Shown: positions 42,040 through 53,337, numbered from the stretch's first letter. The stretch is 64,000 nt of DNA from Ilex aquifolium (GCA_951799425.1 OX637392.1:53644093-53708092); one strand, 5' to 3'. A program made the numbers and translations. Notes: a model not told the origin generated them from the sequence alone.

Positions 42040-43128
42040 GTGATGGACAGCCTTATTTGATACCTGAAAGACCATTTACTATTACCTATAATTCTTTCAT
42101 GTGCCTCTTTTGACTTGAGACAGCATGAGTTTTATTAATTTTATCCCAGCTCTTTGACCTGATCCATCCATTATTTCAAGGATTCAAAGAATACTCGGGT
42201 GGAAGATCAATTGACTATTGGTGCTTTGGTTGGAACCTATTTCAAAAATCTTCTTTCTTTGGAGAAACACTATATTGATGAAGCCATTTTTCTCCCGTTA
42301 GACTTGTAAATCATTTGCTCTTTTTCTTTCTCTCTTCTAGACTTGCCCTACCCTATCCCAACTAGAACTCTGATGGAAGTCTAATTAAGGCTCTTTCCGG
42401 CTATCAGGGCTGTTAAAACCCCAGCTCCTCGGAACCCAACCACTAGAATCCCACCCTTCGGGTGTTGCTTCCAGTGTAAGAGGCCAAGCATTCTGCCAGA
42501 CGTGTTCGCCATGAATGATGTGACTTGTCAAAACTCCATTGGACTTGTGTGCAAATTACGCGATTGATGTGCTCAAGGCCAAATTGCTGTAATTAAGTCA
42601 TCATAGTTTTCTATACCGGTTGACATTAATGTGCCACTAGTCTCTTGCATTTAAAAATATGTGATTAGCAATGTCATGGTAGAAATAAAATATCACTGTC
42701 ACGCCATTCTGTGTAAGCATTCTTGTCAAAAATTGTGTTGGTTTAAGATATATTTTCTTTGATAAGAATAATAAAAATAATAATAATATCTTGAAAAGTA
42801 AATTTTACTGAATTAAAGCAAATGTAAATGTGTACAAGGGAAGAGCTATGTAACAACAAGAATTGGCAAGAGCAACAAAAAATCAACAAATATGTAGGAG
42901 GTGCTCTTTTAGGGGTAGCTCAGACAGATTTGGCAAGAGTGTTGTAGCTAGGCACATGAAGTATGACTGTGGAAAACAAGAAAATTGCTAAATTATTTCT
43001 AGGCTGATACATGGAGCATGTAATAATAATATCACCAATATGATGATATAGGCAATTGCTAGCTCCTATAATTTGAATGCATGTCTATTATCGAGCCCCA
43101 ACTACATTCAAATGGGTGAGGTCGAATC
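42040..43128. other. Unique spacer, nothing identified
   Basis: No reading frame of note. Contains a pyrimidine-rich tract ending CTTCTAG at about 42334-42340 that resembles a 3' splice site, followed by 200 bp of higher GC content (CCAGCTCCTCGGAACCCAAC). It might be a fragment of a former gene; I could not recognise it. Confidence 0.3.
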
Positions 43129-43738
43129 AGAGGCGGCTCAACAGTGTCCTAAAAAAAGCTTTGGCTTTAAGCCCCATTTTTATAGAAGACCCAAATTTTT
43201 AAATATCATAAATAATCCATATAAAAAAATTAAATCTATAAATATTTTAAACTTTACAAAAAGGCCTTATAAAAATACAAGTTCAATAAAAAAAAAATTT
43301 AAGGTCTCACTTCAAGGAAGACCCATAATTTATAGGTGTACAGTAATAGTTCAAACAAAAAATTTAAATCCATACCTGAACAAAATATTTCAACTTAAAT
43401 AGATTGAGCCTATTAATTTAGCCGTAAAATTAAAAAGCCCTAAAATTTATTTTTTTAAACAAAGAAAAAAAAACTAACGAAAAACTAAAGCTACTAAAAA
43501 ATCTAGTTTTAACCCCCAAAAAAGTCAAATTTAAACTTAGCATCATAATTTTTCAATTATTCTTTCTCTCTCTTACTATTAAGTTCAAATATGGTAACAA
43601 AAACTTGAATATAAAAATTCAATTAATATTTTTTGTATTTAAAAAATTTAAAAATTAAATTTATTATTAATATTAAAAATAAAAAGGCGTCATTTATCAT
43701 TTTCGCTTTAGGCCCCAAAATGTCTCGGGCCACCCCTG
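43129..43738. mobile_element. hAT MITE (CAGRGGCGGCYC family)
   Basis: 610 bp with ends CAGAGGCGGCTCAACAG and CAGGGGTGGCCCGAGACA (reverse complement). Exact 8-bp duplication GGTCGAAT at 43121-43128 and 43739-43746. Interior has TTTAAGCCCC and CGCTTTAGGCCCC near the two ends. Related to 22220 and 59218. Confidence 0.85.
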
Positions 43739-43917
43739 GGTCGAATCATACATATCATTTTTTTTATTTGTTCCTTTGGTGAAAAGGGCAATTACAAAAA
43801 AAGTAAATAAATAAAGGAATGACATTGTTTATGTAAAAGCTAAACTTGCAAATATTTTTCTATTTTCCATCATACGTGAAGGTATATTTGCATTTGGAGT
43901 TTCTATTCTCTTTTTTA

Positions 43918-44072
43918 TTGTGACAATGACAGTGCTTTTCAGATTGTTCACAACGATGTTTTTTATGAACGTACAAAACACATCGAGATCGATTGTCATT
44001 TTGTTCGTCAGCACCTATAGGACGGTACTCTTTGTCTTTTTCCAGTTGCTTCGGCTGATCAATTGGTTGATC
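43918..44072 (+). pseudogene. Copia RNase H remnant, left part
   Basis: Encodes the end of a Ty1/copia RNase H domain: [32 protein letters not shown], a stop (TAG), then LCLFPVASADQLVD. The domain is split by the CACTA element at 44073 and resumes at 52655. Upstream copia sequence is too decayed to follow. Confidence 0.8.
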
Positions 44073-44094
44073 ACTACAACAAAAATCATTTTTT

Positions 44095-45075
44095 GCGACG
44101 TTTTTTTTGCGACGTTTTTAAATTCGTCGCAAATAGTTTACTATTAGCGACGATTTTTTAATTTCGTCGCAAATTTCAGTTTTGGCAATTTTTTTAGCGA
44201 CGTTTTTTAAAAACGTCGCCAATAATCATTTTACTTAAATAAAAAATTTTAAAAAAATCAAATGTAATTGACTTTTCGCGACGTTTTTAAAAAACGTCGC
44301 TAATAAACATTTTACTTTAAAAAAATTTAAAAAAATCAAATGTAATTGACTTTTAGCGACGTTTTTAAAAAACGTCGCGAATAAACATTTTAATTAAATA
44401 AAAAATTTTAAAAAATTGAAATGTGATTGACTTTTCGCGACGTTTTTATCAAACGTCGCCAATAATCATTTTACTTAAAAAAAAATTTAAAAAAAATCAA
44501 ATGTAATTGACTTTTAGCGACGTTTTTAAAAAACGTCGCCAATAAACATTTTACTTAAAAAAAATTTTAAAAAAAATCAAATGTAATTGACTTTTCGCGA
44601 CGTTTACAAAAAACGTCGCCAATAATCATTTTACTTAAAAAAAATTTAAAAAAAATCTAATGTAATTGACTTTTCGCGACGTTTTTAAAAAACGTCGCAA
44701 ATAAACATTTTAATTAAATAAAAAATTTAAAAAAATTCAAATGTGATTGACTTTTTGCGACGTTTTATAAAAACGTCGCCAATAATCATTTTACTTAAAT
44801 AAAAAATTTAAAAAAAATCAAATGTAATTGACTTTTAGCGACGTTTTTCAAAAACGTCGCGAATAAACATTTTACTTAAATAAAAAATTTTTAAAAAATC
44901 AAATGTAATTGACTGTTCGCGACGTTTTTAAAAAACGTCGCCAATAAACATTTTACTTAAAAATTCGCGACGTTTACAAAAAATGTCGCCAATAATCATT
45001 TTACTTAAAAAAAAATTTAAAAAAAATCAAATGTAATTGACTTTTCGCGACGTTTTTACAAAATGTCGCAAATAA
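44095..45075. repeat. Left subterminal array of GCGACG palindromes
   Basis: About fourteen hairpin units such as GCGACGTTTTTAAAAAACGT(CGC), most spaced 80 bp apart by the linker AATAATCATTTTACTTAAA...CAAATGTAATTGACTTTT. Each unit is nearly self-complementary over about 23 bp. Units differ by single changes (for example CGTCGC to TGTCGC). Five more lie at 47124-47512 beyond the minisatellite. Confidence 0.9.
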
Positions 45076-45099
45076 ACATTTTACTTTAAAAAAATATCA

Positions 45100-47090
45100 A
45101 TTTAATGAACATATTAATTTGGATGTTAATTTAATGAAATTGAAAGTCGATTTGATGAAATTACATGTTAATTTAATGAAATTAAATGTCAATTTAATGA
45201 AATTAAATGTCAATTTGATAAATTGAATGTCAATTTAATAAATCGAATGTGAATTTAACGAAATTGAAAGTCGATTTCATGAAATTGAATGTTTATTTGA
45301 TGAAATTGAATGTCAATTTGATAAATTGAATGTTAATTTGATGAAATTAAATCTCGATTTGATGAAATTACATGTTAATTTGATAAAATTGAATGTTAAT
45401 TTGATAATTTGAATGTTAATTTGATGAATTGGGTGTTAATTTAATGAAATTGAAAGTCGATTTGATGAAATTGAATATACATTTCATAAATTGAACGTTA
45501 ATTTGATGAAATTGAATGTCAATTTGATAATTTGAATGTTAATTTGATGAATTGAATGTCAATTTGATAAATTGAATGTTAATTTAATGAAATTGAAAGT
45601 CGATTTGATGAAATTACATGTTAATTTGATGAAATTGAATGTTAATTTGATAATTTGAATGTTAATTTGATGAATTGGGTGTTAATTTAATGAAATTGAA
45701 AATCGATTTGATGAAATTGAATATACATTTCATAAATTGAACGTTAATTTGATGAAATTGAATGTCAATTTGATAAAATTGAATGTTAATTTGATAATTT
45801 GAATGTTAATTTGATGAATTGGGTGTTAATTTAATGAAATTAAAAGTCGATTTGATGAAATTGAATATACATTTCATAAATTGAACGTTAATTTGATGAA
45901 ATTGAATGTCAATTTGATAAATTGAATGTTAATTTGATGAAATTGAATGTCGATTTGATGAAATTACATGTTAATTTGATGAAATTGAATGTTAATTTGA
46001 TATTTTGAATGTTAATTTGATGAATTGGGTGTTAATTTAATGAAAGTGAAAGTTTATATGATTACTTTAAATGTTTAATTGAATGTTAATTTGATAAATT
46101 GAATGTCAATTTGATCAATTGAATGTTAATTTGATGAAATTGAATGTCAATTTGATAAATAAAATGTTAATTTAATGAAATTGAAAGTCGATTTGATGAA
46201 ATTACATGTTAATTTGATGAAATTGAATGTTAATTTAATAAATTGAATGTTAATTTGATGAAATTGAATGTCAATTTGATAAATTGAATGTTAATTTAAT
46301 TAAATTGAAAGTCGATTTGATGAAATTACATGTTAATTTGATGAAATTGAATGTTAATTTGATAATTTGAATGTTAATTTGATGAATTGGGTGTTAATTT
46401 AATGAAATTGAAAATCGATTTGATGAAATTGAATATACATTTCATAAATTGAACGTTAATTTGATGAAATTGAATGTCAATTTGATAAATGAAATGTTAA
46501 TTTGATGAAATTGAATGTCAATTTGATAAATCGAATGTTAATTTAATGAAATTGAAAGTCGATTTGATGAAATTACATGTTAATTTGATGAAATTGAATG
46601 TCTATTTAATAAATTGAATGTTAATTTGATGAAATTGAATGTCGATTTGATGAAATTACATGTTAATTTGATGAAATTGAATGTCAATTTGATAAATTGA
46701 ATGTTAATTTGATGAAATTGAATGTCGATTTGATGTAATTTAATGTTAATTTGATAATTCGAATGTTAATTTGATGAAATTGAATGTTAATTTGATGAAA
46801 TTTAATGTTAATTTGATAAATCGAATGTTAATTTGATGAAATTGAATGTTAATTTGATGAAATTGAATGTTAATTTGATAAATCGAATGTTAATTTAATG
46901 AAATTGAAAGTCGATTTGATGAAATTACATGTTAATTTGATGAAATTGAATGTCCATTTAAAAAATTGAATGTTAATTTGATGAAATTGAATGTCGATTT
47001 GATGAAATTACATGTTAATTTGATGAAATTGAATGTCAATTTGATGAAATTGAATGTCGATTTGATAAATTGAATGTGAATGTTAACTAG
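45100..47090. repeat. 2-kb minisatellite with 21-bp unit and higher-order pattern
   Basis: Tandem units TTAATTTGATGAAATTGAATG with variants (TCAATTTGATAAATTGAATG, TCGATTTGATGAAATTACATG, GAATTGGGTG). The variants come in a recurring order of roughly 8-10 units, so larger blocks were amplified. A 120-bp fragment of the same array is at 51924-52045 near the other end of the element. Confidence 0.88.
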
Positions 47091-47539
47091 TTATTAAAAA
47101 AAAAAAAAAAAACTAGTTATTAGCGACGTTTTTTTAAATCGTCGCAAAAAAGTGATTCCCTCCAAAATTTTTTGTGGCGGGAGAAATGGCTTCGAAAAAT
47201 TGAGTAGGGAGATATTAATATTATTTGAGACGTTTTTATAAATCGTCGCAGAAGTCAAAAATTTATTTTCATTTTAGAATTAAAAAAATATGTATTAAAT
47301 AAAAATTAAAAAAATAACAATATAATTATTTTTTCGCGACGTTTTTTAAAAACGTCGCAAATAATAACCTTTTTCGTAAATAAAAATTTAAAAAATAACA
47401 ATGTAATTATCTATTTGCGACGTTTTTTAAAAATGTCGCCAATAATAACTTTTTTTCGTAAAAAAATATTTAAAAAAAAATCTATTTCGCGACGTTTTAA
47501 AAAAACGTCGCCAACAGTAAACCTTTTCATAAATAAAAT

Positions 47540-48160
47540 TTAGACTCTGTCACCCTTCACTTTCACACGCCCCAGCCTCTTCTCTCCTTTTTCCCTCATC
47601 TGCGAAGTCCCCCTCCCTTTCTCTCTCTCTGTCTCCCACAATCGACCAACAAATCTAGCACCACTGTCACCGTCTAACACCAGTACCTCCAGATCTGCAG
47701 CTTCTAATATTTCTTTCTTGAGGTTTAGCCTCCGAAGCCCTCAGATCTTTATTCCCCTCTTCTCTGTCTCTTGAATGACGCCTAACCTCTACGACTCCCA
47801 CAGCTGCCCATCTCTCTTCTCCCTCACCAGCACCACCTTTGCCAACGACTACCAGCCTCCAGTCGCCATTGATCGCCAACAGAAGCAAATTTGGCTCAAT
47901 CTTCTCACAAAAACCAGTTTCCACGAAAGCAAAGAACACAAAACCTGACCAAATTCTCAGTTATTTCCATATCCAAAGGTAATTATACCTGCTTTGGTTT
48001 CATTCTCTATATTTTTTTCTTTCAATTTCAGCGCATTTCTTCAATTTATGGATTTGTTAAATTATACTCGATACATATAATGGTGTGCGTGCGTGTATGA
48101 TATATATCAATTTTTGTTTGGTTTGAACCTGTTCTGGTAAATATTTGACAGATGTGTTAA
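47540..48160 (+). other. Captured leader-like sequence
   Basis: Unlike the surrounding AT-rich repeats this is CT-rich and GC-balanced, resembling a plant gene's 5' UTR, and ends in a donor-like CCAAAG|GTAATTATAC at about 47976-47988. No coding frame is convincing. It probably derives from one of the captured genes. Confidence 0.45.
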
Positions 48161-49204
48161 GAGATTTCCTTTTTGGAAGGGCTAAATGGAATGTGCGATA
48201 ACTCACTCGAAAATTTGCCAGTAAAAAGAGATCATGTAGCAAACCGATGTACGGAGTTTCCTGCTTTTAGGACAATTGTTAGAGTTCTGTGTTCTTGGAG
48301 ATTGAGTACACTATTTTATGGGTTATGGATATTTCCCAATAGTGAAGGTTTGTGTTCACTTTTTTGGTGGGTGATCTACTTTAACTTTAACTTTTACTGT
48401 TAATAAGGATTTCCAAAAAGCGCTGGCCGTCTGAGAATTCCCATATACTTTTTGTTTGTCCTTAGTCTGATTATTTTGTCACAAAGAGTCATGAATTTGA
48501 AGCATGGATGACAATTCTGGAGAAATGCATAATCACTATGCCCTTGTGGGATTCTCCCTTACTGACTTTTTGTGGGTGTTGTGGAATTGATTTCTCCTAC
48601 ATAAGTTCTTGTTTTCAGATCTGACTTTTACAGTAATGATTATTTTTCTGGTTTATAATTATAATGATGTTTCATGTTTGTTGTAGATCTGGCTCTGGCT
48701 TTTGGAGCCAGACTTGTGATTGGAAAGTTATATATATATATTTTTTATTTTGTTGTGTAGTTTTTGTAGCTGACTAGTGTTGGTGTGCTAAATTATGATG
48801 TTGATCAGATTGGGTCCCATTATGCATTATTAGTAGGTTCCCTTTTGTCCTAAAGTGGAGACACTTAAGTAGATAAGGGTCATATTCTTCATTCTTGAAT
48901 GTATAAGTTACTCAAAAATTATTTTGGCACCATTATATTATTCTGTTTGTGATTTGCCCCAAGGATTTGAGGTTTTTGGATAACTTAGGATAGGAGAAAT
49001 TTCAAGTTCATTCATGGAGTCCAGGGATCCTTTTTATTGTGAAGAACAGCTCCCAATATTGTTCTTTTGTGCATCTGACAGGACCACCAACCTTGTGGGA
49101 GAAGAGTTAATTATAGCATTAGATTATGAAATAAATGAACTTCTGTCAGGCCAGGCCTAAAATAACTGTTCCTTCTTAAAGAAACTAATAGAGAGACATA
49201 ACAA

Positions 49205-49242
<38 letters not shown>

Positions 49243-49446
49243 AGAAGAAGAAACAGAATAGGAGGAGAAACAAGATGAAATGGAGGAGGAGAGAAGAGAG
49301 AGAATCATCAGCAATTTCTTTTTTAGGATGGAGGGTAGCACTAGGCATTACTGTGCATCAGTTTGTGCTTTCAACTGATGAGTGTTCATCTAGGACCTAT
49401 GTGGTGAAATGTGGGATTTCTAAGTTTTTACTCCATCATGCTTTAG
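48161..49446 (+). other. Captured intron-like sequence
   Basis: Balanced to AT-rich sequence with a (GA)n tract at 49210-49240. No reading frame is supported. It may be introns of the captured exportin gene, ending in the acceptor CATGCTTTAG at 49446. Confidence 0.4.
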
Positions 49447-49697
49447 CTTTCGAGTGATGAGATATCTTTTCGCCGGGAAAGGCTGTATGTCAACAAACTG
49501 AATATTATATTAGTCCAGGTAAAAACTCTTCTGCTTCCTATCAATAATAATTAGTAATATTCATGAAATCTGATTGTAAGCAAAGGTGATTAACTTAAAA
49601 GTGCCAATTTTCAGCTTCTAAGTGAAGAGGTTTTCGATTTCTCACGGGGTGAAATGACTCAACAAAAGATCAAAGAGCTTAAACAATCGTTGAACAG
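49447..49697 (+). pseudogene. XPO1: Exportin-1 (XPO1/CRM1) exon fragments captured by the CACTA element
   Basis: Two exons with proper splice borders. Exon 49447-49518 encodes LSSDEISFRRERLYVNKLN and ends ILVQ before GTAAAA. Exon 49615-49697 follows TTTTCAG and encodes LLSEEVFDFSRGEMTQQ then KIKELKQSLN before GTGATT. Both match adjacent parts of the importin-beta-like N-terminal region of plant exportin-1, the receptor that carries leucine-rich export signals out of the nucleus. In the intact gene about 36 residues lie between them; here the exons are separated by only 96 bp, so one exon was lost. Joining the two would still keep the frame. No start codon or C-terminal cargo-binding part is present, so this is a fragment. 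Confidence 0.82.
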
Positions 49698-50051
49698 GTG
49701 ATTTTGTTGTACTTGGTGATGTTGTGGATTCTATCTTCTTATTTACTTCTTGCTTCTCTAGCTTCTGTTGCTACCCATCTACTGCTAAAGCTGATGTCAC
49801 TGGAGGAAAGCTCGTATGACTAGGGAACATTTGGGTGATGCAAATTCCGTATTTGAGAACAGACACGTGATTAACATTAAGGCCTAAAAAAAATAAAACT
49901 ATGTGATTCTGCATTCGACAGGGATTGTTACTCATCTCTAATGTTTTCTGAAGTTCTGCCCCTGCTCTTTGGTTGTTTATTTAGAATTGGCATGACCACA
50001 TGTATTTGAGTAGTTCTTCCCTCCATGCAAGTACCTTGTTCTTCCCTCCAG

Positions 50052-51426
50052 TGTCCTTATTTGGCTCATCTGGTGCTTCCCCACAAACTTCACTTTTTGG
50101 TTCCTTGTCCACTTCAACTCCTGGCTTTGGTAGTACTGCCCCATTATTTGGTTCAACCCCTTCTGCTGGAGTTTCAACATTTGCAACGCCATTTGCTTCA
50201 GGTACCTTCCTAATATTAGTTCTTCATAAGCATCAGACTGCTGCTAACTGATATCTAGATGCTATTGTTAACTAACAGAGCTATTTTTGTGGTTTATTCC
50301 AAATTTTACTTCTCTCTCTTTTAAACCAGATATTGTTTTGTTCGTTAGCTATCAAGGGAAGCACTTATTTTTGTTGTGTGTTGTCTTATTTAGAAATTTA
50401 TCCCAATTTGTGCACTAAATATTGAATCTAGGTACCAAAAAGATGAACAGGTCAATCAGCTGTTTAAGGTTAGAAAACACTAGTTAAGAAAATGTTTAAA
50501 TTAACATCAAACTCAACCTGCTGGGTTTTGTTGTAGAGCAATTAAGTAAAATCATATTTAGTGATAGTTAAAGCTTTTAGTCATGATGGTGTTCTCCTAA
50601 AATCCCTTTTGATTTGATTATTATGCACGTAGTTCCCCCTGGGCATTATTTTTGTGTATGATTTTAATCCAGCCACTTAACGAGAAATGAGGGAATGCTA
50701 GTGTCATTTCAGTCTTTTCTTTGCTGCCTGATTTATTTTTCCTGTTCGTATTTCTTGTAGGAGCTGCAACAGGATCAGGGGCAAGCTTTGGGACAGCATC
50801 TGTGAGTAAATTTGCTCTCAGCTCTTTACTATGTATTCCTATTTGTAATTTTTTGGCCCTTTGGTGGGGTTGTTGAACTGTTTTTTTGACTAGTCAGAGT
50901 GTACTCTTGCTAATTTGATCTTTCTTGCACTTTTTAACACTTCCCGGAGTTCGATACCTCCTCAGTCTGACCATTAGTTATTCTCTCAAACTAGCATTAA
51001 CGCCAAAGCAAGCTAAAACAGCTACCACAATATTTACCAATAGCTTTTTTTCTTTTTCTTTTTTTTGTTTTTTGTTTTGAGGGGGAAGTGGCGGCAAGGA
51101 ATTTGTACTGCCTAACTTATCCACAACTCTCAGATAACCCATCTTCTGGACTCCTTTAACATTGAAGAACTAAATTCTTGGAGGTATGGACCATAAGGTG
51201 GAGGGTGTTATGTGCAATTGTCCACATTGTCGGGGTTACATGTAATTTATGACTACATAATTATGGGATTAACTGCTCTGTATGACATGTTATGGGTGTT
51301 CACTGATTTTTGTTGGATGTTCTGTGATGCACATTTTTTCTTTTTCCACTTGTCTGAATGATGTCTCTCATGGCTCCCGTTTCCTTGCAGAAAGCGAGAG
51401 CAAAAAGTCGCACTAGCCAACGCTAG
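50052..51426 (+). pseudogene. FG-nucleoporin exon fragments captured by the CACTA element
   Basis: Exon 50052-50201 follows CCCTCCAG and reads SLFGSSGASPQTSLFGS, then PGFGSTAPLFGSTPSAG, with FG/LFG repeats in a Ser/Thr/Pro/Ala background. Exon 50761-50801 continues in phase (GAATGSGASFGTAS). Exon 51391-51426 would give a short basic end, KARAKSRTSQR, and TAG. FG repeats of this kind form the permeability mesh of the nuclear pore. The exact nucleoporin (NUP62-like or another) cannot be assigned. The upstream part is missing, so it is either a captured fragment or a short chimera spliced to the exportin exons. Confidence 0.7.
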
Positions 51427-52055
51427 TCACATCCTCTGTTGATGATAATGCAAACAGCTTATTTAGTGCTCAATGAATATTGCCAATTACCATCAGATAT
51501 TTACTGAATCACAAGGTTGATGATCAAATTCATATTTCAAGTGACACAATTTCCCCATTCAGGTGTCTTTCCTTCTGATATCTAATTTGCATGAAGGTGC
51601 TCTGAGATCCATATTATTGTAACATTGTGTAACAACTTTGGGTAGATGTTTTGTCGGTGTAGATTTTTGTGATGAAGAATTTGTAGCTGTTGGTCCAGCA
51701 AAAGAGAGTTTTATTGGTCATGGCTCCTTATTGGATAAATCTATATTGAATTATTAGAAATGTATGTATTAACATTTTCCATCCAATTTCCGAGTTAAAA
51801 TTATCTGAAAAGCCACATGATTTGCACATGAGCCCTAGTATGGGGTATTTTAGAAATTTTGCTGAACCCATTTCTTCTCATAAAACTTGGCCTAAAATCT
51901 GTTGATTAGTGACTATATCCATTTCATAAATTGAATGTCAATTTGATGAAATTGAATGTCAATTTGATAATTTGAATGTTAATTTGATGAATTGGGTGTT
52001 ATTTTAATGAAATTGAAAGTCGATTTGATGAAATTATATGTTAATTTACGAAAAA
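51427..52055. other. Captured 3' end and minisatellite remnant
   Basis: To about 51900 the sequence looks like a gene 3' region (no frame). From 51924 to 52045 it returns to the TTAATTTGATGAAATTGAATG minisatellite found on the other side of the captured block. Confidence 0.55.
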
Positions 52056-52056
52056 A

Positions 52057-52640
52057 TTATTTGCGACGATTTTTTTACGTCGCGAAAAATTAATTAAATT
52101 ATTTTTTTTAAATTTTTTATTTACGAAAAAATTATTTGCGACGATTTTTTTACGTCGCGAAAAATTAATTAAATTATTTTTTTAAAATTTTTTATTTACA
52201 AAAAAATTATTTGCGACGATTTTTTTACGTCGCGAAAAATTAATTAAATTATTTTTTTTAAAATTTTTTATTTACGAAAAAATTATTTGCGACGATTTTT
52301 TTACGTCGCGAAAAATTAATTAAATTATTTTTTTAAAATTTTTTATTTACGAAAAATTTATTTGCGACGATTTTTTTACGTCGCGAAAAATTAATTAAAT
52401 TAATTTTTTTTAAAATTTTTTATTTATGTAAAAATTTATTTGCGACGATTTTTTTACTTTTAGCGACGTTTTTTTTTTCGTCGCAATTTGTTTTTTGCGA
52501 CGAAAATAATTTTGCGTTGCAAATTACTTTCTGCGACGAGGCTATTGCGACGAAGACGCGACGAAAAAAAAACGTCGCGAAAAATAATTTGCGACGATTT
52601 TTTTTTAATTTAGCGACGAAAAAAATCGTCGCAAAAAACG
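52057..52640. repeat. Right subterminal array of GCGACG motifs
   Basis: Six near-identical 72-bp units (TTGCGACGATTTTTTTACGT CGCG plus AAAAATTAATTAAATTA linker), then a dense cluster of GCGACG/CGTCGC words to the terminus. The units are much more alike than those of the left array, which suggests recent amplification. Confidence 0.9.
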
Positions 52641-52654
52641 ATTTTTGTTGTAGT

Positions 52655-52901
52655 ATCTTCACGAAGGCTCATTGACTTGGTCGCCACCGTGATTTAGTTT
52701 GCAAACTCTAGTTGACATTTTCGATCTCTTCTTAAGTTTGAGGGGGGATGTTATTGTTTATATGTTTAACTTTGTCCGACATTGGTTAGACTAGGATACT
52801 TTACTATTCTCTTGTACTATAAATACACTTTCTTATGTATATGAAAAAATACACTAAAATAATATACAGTTGATATTCACTTTCTATTCTCTTCTTTCAC
52901 A
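52655..52901 (+). mobile_element. Copia remnant, right part, with polypurine tract and LTR
   Basis: Resumes the RNase H frame as IFTKAH, a stop (TGA), LGRHRDLVCKL and a terminal TAG. Then the polypurine tract AAGTTTGAGGGGGGA and an LTR beginning TGTTATTG at 52749, with the TATA-like ACTATAAATACAC near 52829 and a probable end TTTCACA near 52901. The LTR would be about 150 bp, short for copia. No second LTR was found. Confidence 0.7.
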
Positions 52902-53131
52902 AGAGTCACCACAAACCCCGTAGCACATCAATCAATATTCATTAGACTTTGTTAAAAGGAAATCTAGAAAAGGGATCCAAATGTGATACCGAGAAGAATC
53001 TTCCATTTTGGTCCAATACAAACATGACACATATGAATGTTTTTTATTTTATTATTTAATTTACTATTCTTTTTTATGTTTATGATCTAGGGTTGCAAGC
53101 AAATTAAGGCAAAATTTATAGTTGAGACTAG
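52902..53131. other. Spacer, no gene seen
   Basis: AT-rich, between the copia remnant and the plastid-derived fragment. Confidence 0.4.
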
Positions 53132-53337
53132 GTAGGACCTGTAGCTCAGAGGATTAGAGCATGTGGCTATGAACCACGGTGTCGGGGGTTTGAATCCTTC
53201 CTCACCCATAACCTGCCCAAAAGGGAAGGGTACCTTTCCCACTGGGGTGTAGGAAAATCATGATCAAGATAAGGATCATAGCGAACCAAAAGTTATGGAA
53301 CGTGGATGTGGGTCTTTTGTCGAAATGGAATGACCTT
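53132..53337 (+). other. Nuclear insertion of plastid DNA (trnR-ACG region)
   Basis: The tRNA-Arg gene and the following sequence (GCCCAAAAGGGAAGGG, GAAAATCATGATC, GGTCTTTTGTCGAAATGGAA) resemble the plastid inverted-repeat region downstream of trnR-ACG. Nearly every CpG expected in the plastid version appears as TG or CA, as happens in methylated nuclear DNA. The solo LTR at 53338 interrupts it. The right limit of plastid similarity beyond the LTR is unknown. Confidence 0.75.
53135..53208 (+). tRNA. trnR: Decayed plastid-type tRNA-Arg(ACG) pseudogene
   Basis: 74 bp that fit the plastid trnR-ACG cloverleaf: D arm GTAGCTCAGAGGATTAGAGC, anticodon stem GTGG/CCAC, T loop region GGGGGTTTGAATCC, and end CACCCA. 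The anticodon at 53069+... position 53169-53171 reads ATG instead of ACG, the T loop has TTTG for TTCG, and the acceptor has mismatches from C-to-T/G-to-A change. Not expected to be a working tRNA. Confidence 0.8.

Larger units (their letters stand above)
44073..52654. mobile_element. CACTA-type element carrying host gene exons
   Basis: 8.6 kb with inverted ends (C)ACTACAACAAAAATC and GATTTTTGTTGTAGT. ATC lies on both sides (44070-44072, 52655-52657) as a candidate 3-bp target duplication. Both subterminal regions are packed with GCGACG-type inverted motifs, the usual binding-site layout of En/Spm-like elements. No TNP2/TNPA-type transposase is seen; instead the middle contains a minisatellite and exon fragments of at least two host genes (Pack-CACTA). 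It sits inside a copia RNase H domain. Confidence 0.87.

Noticed and set aside
42334..42560. Possible plastid or mitochondrial insert
   Set aside because: The GC-richer stretch did not match any organelle sequence I could recognise; left as unidentified.
44095..45075. Regular repeat-spacer array that resembles a CRISPR
   Set aside because: Eukaryotic context, spacers are themselves near-identical, and the repeats are subterminal motifs of a CACTA element.
45100..47090. Centromeric satellite
   Set aside because: The 21-bp array is only 2 kb long and confined to a CACTA element; centromeric arrays are far longer.
47667..47939. 90-codon minus-strand frame
   Set aside because: Antisense to a captured CT-rich leader; no homology and no splice or promoter context.
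53135..53208. Functional tRNA gene
   Set aside because: Plastid origin, altered anticodon and T loop, mismatched acceptor stem, no nuclear tRNA promoter match in the T arm.
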